NCBI RefSeq assembly: GCF_004137345.1
Contig: NZ_SDWV01000001.1
Span: 1 to 64,000, forward strand
Length of the DNA stretch: 64,000 nucleotides
Direction: 5' to 3'
From: Nocardioides zhouii
GTDB taxonomy: Bacteria > Actinomycetota > Actinomycetes > Propionibacteriales > Nocardioidaceae
A model generated the notes under the pieces. That model saw only the letters and a list, made by a program, of their open reading frames with translations. It was not told where the DNA came from and searched no databases. Shown piece by piece: positions 1 to 8,792 of the stretch (the stretch's first letter is position 1; each line of letters starts with the position of its first letter). The position numbers and the translations under genes were made by a program.

Positions 1-41
1 GCCAGCGTTCGTCCTGAGCCAGGATCAAACTCTCCATCGAA
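1..41 (-). rRNA. rrs: 16S rRNA, 5' end only (partial)
   Basis: Read on the minus strand, the first 40 or so bases end with the universal 16S start AGAGTTTGATCCTGGCTCAG followed by GACGAACGCTGGC. Only the 5' terminus is present; the gene runs off the left edge. The exact mature 5' end is uncertain by a few bases. Confidence 0.97.
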
Positions 42-335
42 AACAAACCCCAACCCACCAAAGTGAGCCAAGGAATACCAATAAGAGCCACATCCCCTGA
101 CAAAAAACAAAACTGACACCAACCACCCCAAAAGGTGGCTGTTATACAGAATCATTGTCAAAGAAACCGCGACAACCACAACAACCCCCACCCAAAAGCA
201 GAAGCCACCATGACCGTCAACGGGGCAAAACAAACTAATTCGTCGACTAATCAAACACACTGTTGAGTTCTCAAAAATCAGACGCACCCACATCGCGATC
301 CGGTGAGGATCTCGGTTGCGTGAGGCAACTGGTGA

Positions 336-365
336 AACCTAGCGAGCGACTTTCTGTCGTGGCAA
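336..365 (-). promoter_or_regulatory. Candidate rRNA promoter (proximal)
   Basis: On the minus strand TTGCCA (360-365) is followed after 18 bases by TAGGTT (336-341). Its position about 300 bases ahead of the 16S 5' end suits an rrn promoter. The hexamers are a moderate match to the housekeeping consensus. Confidence 0.5.
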
Positions 366-491
366 ATCCCCGACTGTTTCGCTCTGCCCGGTGGTGTCAC
401 CGTGACCGGTGACCGCTTCGGGCTGTCCGCCTGGGGCCGAGAGCCCGACCTGACCGGTCTTGCTCCCCGCCGCTCCCTGGCGACAAAGAGA

Positions 492-520
492 ACAGTATGC
501 GTACTCTCGACACCGCGCAA
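492..520 (-). promoter_or_regulatory. Candidate rRNA promoter (distal)
   Basis: On the minus strand TTGCGC (515-520), a 17-base spacer and TACTGT (492-497) form a plausible sigma70-type promoter reading toward the 16S gene. Together with the one at 336-365 it gives the tandem promoters usual for actinobacterial rrn operons. Confidence 0.5.
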
Positions 521-616
521 ATCGAGATGGTGTGACCGCGAGCACATCGACGTTTTCGCAGGTCAGAGGCCTGTTGTGACGCGTGGGGCGATCCGGGGTG
601 CGTGTCGGGTGCCCGG

Positions 617-1882
617 TCAGGCCACCTCGACGCCGGCGAAGTTCTTCTTCCCGCGGCGCAGCACGAGCCACGAGCCGGCCACCAGATCGGCCTCGGTCGG
701 GCGCAGGTCGGGATCCTCGACGCGCACGTTGTTGAGGTACGCGCCGCCCTCGGCGACCGTACGGCGGGCATCACCCTTGCTCTTCACCAGGCCCGCGGCC
801 ACGAGCAGGTCGAGGATGCCGGGGAGCTCGCCGGCCGGGACCGACGTACCTCCTGCCTCGCGCAGAGCAGAGGCCAGCGTCGCGGGCGCGATGGTGGCGA
901 GGTCTCCCCCACCGAACAGCGCTGCCGCGGCCGCCTTCGCCTGCTCGACCTCGTCGTGACCGTGGACGAGCGCGGTCACCTCGTCGGCCAGGCGCTTCTG
1001 GGCGGCGCGGAGGAACGGCTTCTCGGCGGTCTGTTGCTCGAGGTCCTCGATCTCCTCGCGCGTGAGGAACGTGAAGACCCTGAGCAGCTCGCCGACCTTG
1101 GCGTCCTCGGCGTTGAGCCAGAACTGGTGGAAGGCGTACGGCGAGAGCATCTCCGGGTCGAGCCACAGGGCCCCGCCCTCGGTCTTGCCGTACTTGGTGC
1201 CGTCGGCCTTCGTCATCAGCGGCGTGGCGATGGCGTGCGCATGGGCGCCGTCCGCGCGCCGGATGAGCTCGACCCCCGCCGTCAGGTTGCCCCACTGGTC
1301 GGAGCCGCCGAACTGCAGGGTGACGCCGTGGTCGCGGTGGAGATTGAGGTAGTCCATCGACTGCATGAGGACGTAGGAGAACTCGGTGTAGCTGATCCCC
1401 GCCTCGAGCCGGCTCTTGACGACGTCGCGGGCGAGCATCCGGTTGACCGGGAAGTGCTTGCCGATGTCGCGCAGGAAGTCGATCACCGACATCGACGCGG
1501 TCCAGTCGTAGTTGTTCACCATCGTCGCGGCGTTGTCGCCCTCGAAGGAGAGGAAGGGCTCGATCTGGCCGCGGACGCGGTCGACCCAGTCCTTGACCGT
1601 GTCGAGGCTGTTGAGCGTGCGCTCCCCCGAGTCCCGCGGGTCGCCGATCATCCCGGTGGCGCCGCCGACCAGGGCGTACGGCGTGTGGCCCGCGTCCTGG
1701 AGCCGCTTCGCGGTGAGTACCTGCACCAGGTGGCCCATGTGGAGGCTCGGTGCCGTCGGGTCGAAGCCCACGTAGAACCTGACGCTCCCCTCGCCCAGCG
1801 CCGCACGGAGCGCGTCGCGGTCGGTGGAATGTGCGACGAGGCCGCGCCACTCCAGCTCGTCGAGGACATTCGGGCTCGTCAC
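617..1882 (-). CDS. tyrS: Tyrosine--tRNA ligase
   Basis: Class I aminoacyl-tRNA synthetase that charges tRNA-Tyr in the cytoplasm. The 421-residue product has the usual bacterial TyrRS length. The HIGH signature appears as HMGH (residues 48-51) within the GFDPTAPSLHMGH block, the tyrosine-site segment QFGGSDQWGN is present, and the KMSKS loop appears as KYGKT near residue 230. An S4 RNA-binding domain occupies roughly the last 70 residues. The ATG start lies 73 bases from the divergent kinase gene. It reads in the same direction as the downstream rRNA operon but is separated from it by that operon's own promoters. Confidence 0.97.
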   Translation of the reverse strand: MTSPNVLDELEWRGLVAHSTDRDALRAALGEGSVRFYVGFDPTAPSLHMGHLVQVLTAKRLQDAGHTPYALVGGATGMIGDPRDSGERTLNSLDTVKDWVDRVRGQIEPFLSFEGDNAATMVNNYDWTASMSVIDFLRDIGKHFPVNRMLARDVVKSRLEAGISYTEFSYVLMQSMDYLNLHRDHGVTLQFGGSDQWGNLTAGVELIRRADGAHAHAIATPLMTKADGTKYGKTEGGALWLDPEMLSPYAFHQFWLNAEDAKVGELLRVFTFLTREEIEDLEQQTAEKPFLRAAQKRLADEVTALVHGHDEVEQAKAAAAALFGGGDLATIAPATLASALREAGGTSVPAGELPGILDLLVAAGLVKSKGDARRTVAEGGAYLNNVRVEDPDLRPTEADLVAGSWLVLRRGKKNFAGVEVA

Positions 1883-1955
1883 GGGGATTCCTTCGGGTGG
1901 GGTCGGGCTGGTGGTCGGCTACTAGCCTAGGGCGAGCACGGAGGAAGGACGGCAC

Positions 1956-3344
1956 GTGATCGCAGGCAGGTACAGGCTCGGGCGGGAGATCGGCCGCGGA
2001 GGGTCCGGCACGGTCCACCTCGCGGTGGACGAGGTGCTCGGCCGGCAGGTGGCGATCAAGCGCATCGGCATGATCGCCGGCTCCGACGACGTCGAGCGGG
2101 AGCGGGCCGAGCGCGAGGCCCGGTTGGCCGCGGCGCTCAACCACCCGCACGTCGTCTCGGTCTTCGACCTCGTCGACGAGGCCGACGTCCGCTGGTTGGT
2201 GATGGAGTACGTCGACGGCCAGACGCTCGGCGAACGCGTGCGCTCGACCGGGCCCCTCGACGCCGCCGAGGCGGCGGCACTCCTCGGTCAGACCGCCGAC
2301 GCGCTGGTCGAGGCCCACGCCCACGGGATCGTGCACCGCGACGTCAAGCCCAGCAACATCCTGATCGCCGGTGCCAACGCCAAGCTCAACGACTTCGGCA
2401 TCGCCCGCTCGGCGGACGACGCCTCGCTCACCCAGACCGGCCTCGTGACGGGATCGCCGGCCTACCTCGCGCCCGAGGTCGCCTCCGGTTCCTCGGCGAC
2501 GCCGGCGAGCGACGTGTGGTCCCTCGGCGCGACGCTCTACCACGCCGTCACCGGCGCGCCGCCGTACGACGTCGGCGACAACCTGCTCGGTGCGCTCTAC
2601 AAGATCGTCCACGAGGACCCGCCGCGGCTACCCGACGACCACCCGATGGCCGGACTGCTGACGGTGATGATGACGCACGACCCCGAGCAGCGGTGGTCGA
2701 TGCGGCAGGTACGCGACGAGCTCGGCAGGATCTCCCGCGGCGGGCGCTCCACCGTGGCAGCCGGCGCCTCGCCGTCCGTACGCGCGGTGGAGCAGGAGCC
2801 GACCGGGGTGCTGCCCGCCGTGCGACCCTCGCCCCTCCCGAAGGCAGCGCGGCCGCCGCGTCGGCACTGGGGCTGGATCGCGGTCGCGGCCGTGGCGGCT
2901 GTGGCTGCGATTGTGGCGGCGTACGTCCTGGCCGGGCGCGGTGCACCGGAGGCGAGCGGCGAGGATCCGTCGGAGTCGTCGCAGACGAGCAGCACCGACG
3001 AGCCGACCGACGCCACCCCGGCGGAGCCGTCCCCCGAGGAGGTCCGCCAGCAGATGGACGCCTTCATCACCTCCTACCTCTCGACCGTGACCAGCGACCC
3101 GCGCGCCGCCTTCGACCAGTTGACGCCGGGTTTCCAGGAGGCCAGTGACGGCTACGACGGCTACATCGCCTGGTGGAGCAAGGTGCAGTCGGCAGAGCTG
3201 ACGAGCATCGACAGCAACCCGTCGGACAGCACGGTCGCCTACACCGTCAACTACCTGATGAAGACGGGCCGCACCACCACGTCGCGCGTACGGCTCCAGC
3301 TCCAGGCCGACGGCGACGGCTTCCTCATCGCGGGCGAGGGCTGA
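1956..3344 (+). CDS. Membrane Ser/Thr protein kinase (PknB-like), first of a tandem pair
   Basis: Hanks-type kinase of 462 residues. Visible motifs: glycine loop GRGGSGTVHLA (13-23), catalytic Lys35 in VAIKR, HRDVKPSN (127-134, proton acceptor Asp129), DFG (146-148) and APE (172-174). A proline-rich juxtamembrane segment leads to one transmembrane helix (about 306-327), then a Ser/Thr/acidic linker and an extracellular domain of about 100 residues with no PASTA repeat. The GTG start is preceded by GGAGGAAGGA. The extracellular tail ends with the same YLMKTGRTTT...FLIAGEG pattern as the next gene, so the two are paralogues. The extracellular signal is unknown. Confidence 0.93.
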   Translation: MIAGRYRLGREIGRGGSGTVHLAVDEVLGRQVAIKRIGMIAGSDDVERERAEREARLAAALNHPHVVSVFDLVDEADVRWLVMEYVDGQTLGERVRSTGPLDAAEAAALLGQTADALVEAHAHGIVHRDVKPSNILIAGANAKLNDFGIARSADDASLTQTGLVTGSPAYLAPEVASGSSATPASDVWSLGATLYHAVTGAPPYDVGDNLLGALYKIVHEDPPRLPDDHPMAGLLTVMMTHDPEQRWSMRQVRDELGRISRGGRSTVAAGASPSVRAVEQEPTGVLPAVRPSPLPKAARPPRRHWGWIAVAAVAAVAAIVAAYVLAGRGAPEASGEDPSESSQTSSTDEPTDATPAEPSPEEVRQQMDAFITSYLSTVTSDPRAAFDQLTPGFQEASDGYDGYIAWWSKVQSAELTSIDSNPSDSTVAYTVNYLMKTGRTTTSRVRLQLQADGDGFLIAGEG

Positions 3345-3422
3345 GCACAGGTCCCAACGGGTGAGGGCGCTTCGACCTGTCCTCATTACTGTGGAGCGGA
3401 GCCACGGGAAGGGTCCGAACAC

Positions 3423-4904
3423 GTGATCGCAGGCAGGTACACCCTCGGCCGGGAGATCGGCCGTGGGGGCGCCGGCATCGTCCACCTCGCACACGACGAG
3501 GTGCTCGGACGGTCCGTCGCCATCAAGCGCATCGGGCTCGTGCCTGGCACGACGGGGCAGGACATCGCCCGCGCCGAGCGGGAGGCCCGGATCGCCGCGG
3601 GCATCAACCACCCCCACGTCGTGTCGATCCTCGACCTCGTCAAGGACGTCGACTGCTACTGGCTCGTGATGGAGCACGTCCAGGGCCGCACGCTCTCCGA
3701 GGTCGTCGCCGCGGACGGGCCGCTGAGCCCCGCCCGCGCGGCAGGCATCCTCGCCCAGGTCGCGGACGGCCTGGTCCAGGCCGCCCGGGCCGGCATCGTC
3801 CACCGCGACGTGAAGCCCAGCAACATCATGGTCGGCGACGACGACCACGCGAAGCTCGGCGACTTCGGCATCGCCCGCGGGTCCGGCGACTCCGCGCTCA
3901 CCGTGACCGGTCAGGTCACCGGCTCACCCGCCTACCTCGCGCCCGAGGTCGCGTCGGGCTCGCCCGCGGAGGCCGCCAGCGACGTGTGGTCACTCGGTGC
4001 GAGCCTCTACCACGCAGTCGTCGGACGCGCTCCCTACGACGTGGGCGGCAACGTCATGGGCGGGATGTACCGGATCGTCCACGACGAAGCCCCGCGGCTG
4101 CCCGGCGACCATCCCCTGGCCGGGATGCTCGCCCGGACGATGGTGAAGGACCCCGAACGGCGGTGGTCCGCCGAGCGCGTACGCGACGAGCTCCGCCGCG
4201 TCGCCACGGGAGGTGCCCTGTCCGGGGTGGACACGACCACGGCTCCGCACCCGCCGCCTGCCCCGCCCGCACCGGCCAGCACCTCGACGATGCCCGAGGT
4301 CTCGCCCGACGCAACCGAGCGACCTCCCGCACCTCCTACGACGACCTCCCCGGCGCGACGCTCGTACTTGGGCTGGATCGCTGCGGTCGCCGTCCTCGTG
4401 CTGCTCGCCGGCCTCGGCGCCTGGCTCCTGTGGCCGGGGGACGGTCAACGCCCGGCCGGCACCGACGCGCAGACCGGGCAGTCGGACGAGCCTTCTGCCT
4501 CCGAGGAGCCGTCCGACGAGCCGTCCGACGAGCCGTCCGAGGAACCGTCCGAGAGCGCGACCGAGGAGCCCAGCGCCGAGCCGAGCCCGCCGGCAGGCGG
4601 GACGGAGGCGGAGGTGCGCACCTTCGTCCAGGACTACTTCTCCCTCGTGACGTCCGCCCCCGAGTCGTCGTACGTCATGCTCACGCCGGAGTTCCAGGCC
4701 GCGAGCGGCGGCTTCGAGCGCTACTCCGGGTTCTGGAGCACGATCAGCTCGGCGCGTCCGTACGACATCACGGTCGATCCCGACACCCTCGTCACGACGT
4801 ACACGATCGACTACGTCACCACGTCGGGCCGGACCTCGACCGAGCGGAAGCAGCTGCAGCTGGTGCAGGACGGCGAGGACTACCTCATCGCCGGCGAGGG
4901 CTGA
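3423..4904 (+). CDS. Membrane Ser/Thr protein kinase (PknB-like), second of a tandem pair
   Basis: Kinase of 493 residues, closely similar to the upstream gene from its first residue (shared MIAGRY-LGREIGRGG). Key residues: Lys35, HRD with Asp129, DFG (147-149), APE. The transmembrane helix is about 317-338. Its extracellular linker is a run of EEPSDEPS-type units (DNA near 4495-4570, tandem 12-base units) making a highly acidic Ser/Pro spacer before a C-terminal domain like that of its neighbour. The 78-base gap and common orientation suggest co-transcription. It ends 20 bases before a tRNA-like fragment that marks the left edge of the accessory region. Confidence 0.93.
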   Translation: MIAGRYTLGREIGRGGAGIVHLAHDEVLGRSVAIKRIGLVPGTTGQDIARAEREARIAAGINHPHVVSILDLVKDVDCYWLVMEHVQGRTLSEVVAADGPLSPARAAGILAQVADGLVQAARAGIVHRDVKPSNIMVGDDDHAKLGDFGIARGSGDSALTVTGQVTGSPAYLAPEVASGSPAEAASDVWSLGASLYHAVVGRAPYDVGGNVMGGMYRIVHDEAPRLPGDHPLAGMLARTMVKDPERRWSAERVRDELRRVATGGALSGVDTTTAPHPPPAPPAPASTSTMPEVSPDATERPPAPPTTTSPARRSYLGWIAAVAVLVLLAGLGAWLLWPGDGQRPAGTDAQTGQSDEPSASEEPSDEPSDEPSEEPSESATEEPSAEPSPPAGGTEAEVRTFVQDYFSLVTSAPESSYVMLTPEFQAASGGFERYSGFWSTISSARPYDITVDPDTLVTTYTIDYVTTSGRTSTERKQLQLVQDGEDYLIAGEG

Positions 4905-4924
4905 GCAGCGCCGGAACTGCCTGC

Positions 4925-4951
4925 GTGGGGCGGGTGGGGCTCGAACCCACG
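4925..4951. repeat. tRNA-Met 3'-end fragment (old attachment-site scar)
   Basis: These 27 bases are identical to the T-arm/acceptor 3' half of the tRNA-Met gene at 19613-19689 and to the copy at 10738. Beyond it similarity continues only in patches (CCC, AG), and the encoded CCA is lost. There is no 5' half, so it is not a tRNA gene. It sits directly after the kinase gene, consistent with an old integration boundary. Confidence 0.6.
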
Positions 4952-5002
4952 GCCCGAGTCACCTCCGTCCAGCACGGAGGGAGTCGCGGGCATAATGCCG
5001 GG

Positions 5003-6295
5003 GTGCGAAGCCCGCGAGACACAGTTGCGCGAGCACGTTGCCCCGTGCACCCAGGACCGTCGGTGTTCGTAGATCCGAGTGCGCACACCCTGCACAACAC
5101 CGGGGACGCCGCCATGCTTCAGGTGGCACTCATGCGCATACGTGCCCAGTGGGCCGGCGCCTGTGTCACCGTTCACTTCTCGGACGCACCAGCACTGGCG
5201 CGATTGGACGGTCAGGCACATGTCCTGTCTCCGAAAGGGGTGCGCGCGTGGGCGCCGGACGCCGGACTCGCAGCGCCGGGACGGCCGCTCGCTCGCGCCC
5301 GGGCTCTGCTCGCCCGCGCTGGTCGAACCATGCGTCGCCGTTGGCCCGGCTACTGGCGCGTCGTCGCCCGCATGGTTGACCGCACCTCGGTGGACGCCTA
5401 CCTCCGGACGGTGCAAGGTGCCGACCTCGTCCTGTTGACCGGAGCGGGCGCGTTGACGGACGCGTTTGCCCGCCACGCTGTCCAGCTGCTCGAGACGCTT
5501 GAGGTCGGTCAGGCGGCCGGGGCCGTCACGGCCGCGACGGGGCAGGGCCTCGGCCCACTCCACGAGCCGCTGCTCGTCGAGCGGGCCGCAGGTGCCGTGC
5601 GCGGCGCGGACCTGTTGGCATTGCGGGAGCCGCTCCTCGGTGTCCAGCTCCTGGCCGCCTGGGGGGTCGCTCCGCAGCAGTGGACCGTCACCGGGGACGA
5701 CGCCTTGGCGCTCCTGGACGCGGGACTCGGTCCGGCAGCGGGGCCGGCGTTGGGCGTGTGCCTGCGGCGAGCGCCCTACGCCCGGATCGATGACGCGACA
5801 CTGCACGAGACGCGAGAAGTCGTCCGCTCGTTCGCCGCCGCGGTGGCCGCGCCCGTCACGGGGCTCCCCGTCAGTCGCCATCTCCTCGAGGACGACGCGG
5901 ATGCACTGGGCGGACTGGTGCAGCGCGATGACGGCCCGCGTTCGCCAGACGCGTTGATCGAGCGCGTCCGCGGCTGCCGCACCGTCCTGACCGGCAGCTA
6001 CCACGCCGCAGTCTTCGCCCTGGGCTCCGGCGTGCCGGTGGTGGCGCTCGCAGGCAGTCCCTATTACCTGCACAAGTTCGCTGGTCTGGCAGCCCTATTT
6101 GGCGACGCCTGCCAGACCGTGGTCCCCGGACCGCTCCTGGCACGGGACCTTCGCGCAGCCCTGCTGGAGGCGTGGGAGCTCGCACCACCCGCGCGAGAAG
6201 AGTTGTGCGCCACCGCCCGGCGCCAGGTGGTGGCCGGCGACGCCGCCTACGCCGAGATCTTCCAGCTCGTCGAAGCCCGGGTTCGGCCGCGGTGA
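5003..6295 (+). CDS. Polysaccharide pyruvyl transferase family protein
   Basis: Predicted to add pyruvyl or otherwise modify a cell-surface glycan in the cytoplasm. Near the N-terminus is the family-type HNTGDAAML segment. The C-terminal third has the characteristic TGSYHAAVFALGSGVPVVAL followed by YYLHKFAGL, where the family places its Ser-x-His and Lys residues. The start is uncertain. GTG 5003 follows CATAAT (4991-4996) by six bases, fitting a leaderless start (about 430 residues); GTG 5045 or 5063 would give shorter forms beginning closer to the domain. The 3' end overlaps the convergent glycosyltransferase gene by 49 bases. Substrate not determinable. Confidence 0.75.
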   Translation: MRSPRDTVARARCPVHPGPSVFVDPSAHTLHNTGDAAMLQVALMRIRAQWAGACVTVHFSDAPALARLDGQAHVLSPKGVRAWAPDAGLAAPGRPLARARALLARAGRTMRRRWPGYWRVVARMVDRTSVDAYLRTVQGADLVLLTGAGALTDAFARHAVQLLETLEVGQAAGAVTAATGQGLGPLHEPLLVERAAGAVRGADLLALREPLLGVQLLAAWGVAPQQWTVTGDDALALLDAGLGPAAGPALGVCLRRAPYARIDDATLHETREVVRSFAAAVAAPVTGLPVSRHLLEDDADALGGLVQRDDGPRSPDALIERVRGCRTVLTGSYHAAVFALGSGVPVVALAGSPYYLHKFAGLAALFGDACQTVVPGPLLARDLRAALLEAWELAPPAREELCATARRQVVAGDAAYAEIFQLVEARVRPR

Positions 6296-7239
6296 GCAGC
6301 CGTCCACGCAACACCACCCAGCTTCAGGGCCGCATGCGGAAGAGTGGCGGCAATCAGGACGGCGTACGGCAGCGCCGCCACCGGAGCGCCCTGCATGGCT
6401 TCACGCGCATGCCGCCTAGCCGCAGCGCGGTTGCCGCATCGCAGGGCAAGCTTGGCGCAGGCGAGGTGGTAGAGCGTCACCGAGGCCCACTTCGCGGGCG
6501 GTGACGCGAGCGGTGCAGGGGGGAGACCGTGACGCCGCCTCTCGGCGCTCACCAGCTGGTGGGTACGACGCGCCTGCTCCTCGGCGTGGGTGAAGCTGAC
6601 CGCGGACCCATGTCGGCGATAGCGAAGCAGCGGGATCGGCAGGTTGGCGAGCAGGCCCTCCCTGCTCAGCCTCATCCACAGGTCCAGGTCCTCCGCCGGG
6701 TAGGACCCGACGCGGTAACCGCCGATACGGACGATGGCGTCATGACGCAGGACCACCGTCGGGTGGCACATGGCAGTCCGGCCCGAGAGCAGTGCTCGGC
6801 GGATGGCTTCGTCCTGCTGCGGCATCCGCACCCGCCCGACAGGCGCGCCGTTCTCGTCCACCACGTCCACGGCGCCGCCGACAGCGACCACGTCCGGGTG
6901 CCGGTCCAGGTAGGACATCTGAAGGCGCAGGCGACTCGGCAAGGAGACGTCGTCAGCGTCCATGCGCGCCACGAAAGCTCCGCGGGCGGCAGCGAGGCCG
7001 GCGTTGAGGGCTGCCACCAGGTCCGGAGCGGGCAGGCGCAACACCGTGACCCGCGAGTCATGCTCGGCCGCCGCGCGGCAGATCTCACCAGTGCGGTCGA
7101 CTGAGCCGTTGTCGATCACCACCAGCTCCCAGTCGGGCAGATCCTGGTGGATAATGCTGTCGATCGCCTCCTGCAGATAGCGCTCGCCGTCGTGGACCGG
7201 GAGAATCACCGTCACGGCAGGGGAAGGCACGACGTGCAT
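6247..7239 (-). CDS. Family 2 glycosyltransferase
   Basis: 330-residue GT-A fold glycosyltransferase. The N-terminus VTVILPVHDGERYLQEAIDS, the VIDNGS segment and the metal-binding DAD (94-96, in RMDADD) are typical of GT2 enzymes that use nucleotide sugars on the cytoplasmic face. A later RYRRHGSAVSF block resembles GT2 acceptor-side sequence. The C-terminal 60 residues are Ala-rich, with hydrophobic stretches that may be peripheral membrane contacts. It is divergent from the flippase gene and part of the glycan block. Donor and acceptor sugars are unknown. Confidence 0.88.
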   Translation of the reverse strand: MHVVPSPAVTVILPVHDGERYLQEAIDSIIHQDLPDWELVVIDNGSVDRTGEICRAAAEHDSRVTVLRLPAPDLVAALNAGLAAARGAFVARMDADDVSLPSRLRLQMSYLDRHPDVVAVGGAVDVVDENGAPVGRVRMPQQDEAIRRALLSGRTAMCHPTVVLRHDAIVRIGGYRVGSYPAEDLDLWMRLSREGLLANLPIPLLRYRRHGSAVSFTHAEEQARRTHQLVSAERRRHGLPPAPLASPPAKWASVTLYHLACAKLALRCGNRAAARRHAREAMQGAPVAALPYAVLIAATLPHAALKLGGVAWTAAHRGRTRASTSWKISA

Positions 7240-7319
7240 TATGCAGCAGCCGTCGCGCGCAGCCGGGTCGATGACGTTGTGGCCGTGGGTGACGTGTCCA
7301 GCGCCTCAGGGGTGCGCAC

Positions 7320-8792
7320 ATGAGGGGAGCCGGGATCCCACCCGTGACCCTGAGAGGCCAGGTCGCCACGGGGTTGGCGTGGACAGCCTGCGAGCGCTGG
7401 CTCACGCGGTTGGCGGGGTTGGCGACCCTTGTCGTGCTCGCGCGACTGCTCGACGTCTCTGACTTCGGCTTGATCGCTCTGGCGAGCGCCTCGACAGGTG
7501 TTCTCCAGGTGCTGGCGGAAGGAGGCTTCGGCGCCTACCTCATCCACGCGAGACGGGCCGATCAACGGATCACGAGCTCGGTCCACTGGTGGGCGCTCGG
7601 CATCGCGGCCGCCCTGGCGGCGATGCTCGTGGCTTCAGCGCCTCTCCTCGCCCAGGCGTTCAACAAGCCCCAGCTGAGTCTGATCGTGATGGCGATGAGT
7701 CCTCTCCTCGTGCTGAACGCGGCGTCGATCGTGCCCGTGGCGCTGCTCCAGCGCGATCTGCAGTTCAAGGTCCTGGCGATCCGGCAGGTCGCGGGAGTGC
7801 TTGCGGGCGGCACGGTCGGGGTCTCCACAGCGCTGGCAGGGTGGGGCGTCTGGGCGCTGGTTGCTCAGTTGCTCGTGGGTACGACGACGAGTTCCGCCAT
7901 CCTCTGGATCCGATCTGCGTGGCGCCCCTCGCCGGTCTTCGACTGGAGAACCGCCAACGAGGCGACCCGCTACGGATCCAGGATCGTTGCCATCAATCTG
8001 GCTACTGCGTTGCGCGATCAGGGCGAGGCCTACCTGATCGGTGGCTTCGCTGGTACGACCGCCCTCGGCGCGTGGACGATCGCCAAGCGGCTCCTCTTGT
8101 TAGTGGTTGACCTGTGTGGCACGGTCATCTCGACCGTGGCGCTCCCGGCTTTCGCGCAGCTGCGCCACGACCGACCGCGACTCGTCCGCGCCTACACGAC
8201 AGCTGTTGGTTCCTCGGCCCTGCTGATGCTCCCGACCATCGCCTTCCTCAGCGTCACCAGCTCTGCACTGGTCCCCCTGCTCTTCGGCGGTCAGTGGTCT
8301 GGCAGTGGAGACCTGGCGGCAATCCTGATGCTGGCGGGCGTATTCAGCGTCCTCGGCACGCTGGACAGGTCCGTCTACCTCGCGATCGGACGTCCGGGCG
8401 TCGAGCTGGGCCTGGTCACCATGATCGTTGCGCTCCACATCGTGACCATCGCGGTGTTCGTGGACTCCGGCCTGGTGGTGCTCGCCTGGGCGACGCTGAT
8501 CCGCGCGGCCCTGCTGTGGCCGGTCCGAGCCGTCGTGCTGCGCCGGGTGGCCGCCGTGCCGGTCAATGCCTATGCGGTCGTGCTACCGCCCGTGGTGGCG
8601 GCCGCCGCCCAGGCCGCGGTCATGTACTACGTCGGCCGTGCCGTGCCCGTCGGCTGGGCTGCCCTGTCGTTGCAAGCGCTTGCGGGGGGCCTTGTCTACG
8701 TCGCAGCCATGACTGCGATCTCGCGCGACTTCAGGGTCCTGGCGAGACGAGCACCGGGGGTCGCCCGCCGCCATTGGTCAGCCCGTCCCTGA
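7320..8792 (+). CDS. Polysaccharide flippase (MOP/Wzx-like)
   Basis: 490-residue polytopic membrane protein with about 12-14 hydrophobic helices spread along its length. The N-terminal LARLLDVSDFGLIALASAS segment is typical of Wzx/RfbX-type oligosaccharide flippases, which move lipid-linked oligosaccharides across the membrane. Start ATG 7320 is preceded by AGGGG. The gene overlaps the convergent methyltransferase by 15 bases. Together with the glycosyltransferase and pyruvyl-transferase-like genes it suggests a small surface-polysaccharide module; no polymerase is visible. Confidence 0.87.
   Translation: MRGAGIPPVTLRGQVATGLAWTACERWLTRLAGLATLVVLARLLDVSDFGLIALASASTGVLQVLAEGGFGAYLIHARRADQRITSSVHWWALGIAAALAAMLVASAPLLAQAFNKPQLSLIVMAMSPLLVLNAASIVPVALLQRDLQFKVLAIRQVAGVLAGGTVGVSTALAGWGVWALVAQLLVGTTTSSAILWIRSAWRPSPVFDWRTANEATRYGSRIVAINLATALRDQGEAYLIGGFAGTTALGAWTIAKRLLLLVVDLCGTVISTVALPAFAQLRHDRPRLVRAYTTAVGSSALLMLPTIAFLSVTSSALVPLLFGGQWSGSGDLAAILMLAGVFSVLGTLDRSVYLAIGRPGVELGLVTMIVALHIVTIAVFVDSGLVVLAWATLIRAALLWPVRAVVLRRVAAVPVNAYAVVLPPVVAAAAQAAVMYYVGRAVPVGWAALSLQALAGGLVYVAAMTAISRDFRVLARRAPGVARRHWSARP

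Larger units (their letters stand above)
42..616 (-). other. rRNA operon leader and promoter region
   Basis: This non-coding stretch separates the 16S gene from tyrS and is transcribed leftward. It is AT-richer than its surroundings near the rRNA. At 260-277 the minus strand carries the TTTGAGAACTCAACAG block typical of actinobacterial rRNA leaders, which includes the boxA-type antitermination signal. A CCACC/GGTGG hairpin with a TTTTGG-type loop lies near 124-139. Two sigma70-like promoters lie upstream (listed separately). Short open frames here in several phases have no coding features. Confidence 0.8.

Noticed and set aside
771..2612. A 613-residue minus-strand frame spanning tyrS and the kinase gene
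   Set aside because: Low-complexity Arg-rich translation overlapping two genuine genes in other frames; no domain.
4925..4990. A possible third tRNA gene
   Set aside because: Only the 3' half resembles a tRNA; no D-arm or anticodon arm can be folded and CCA is not encoded. Treated as an attachment scar.
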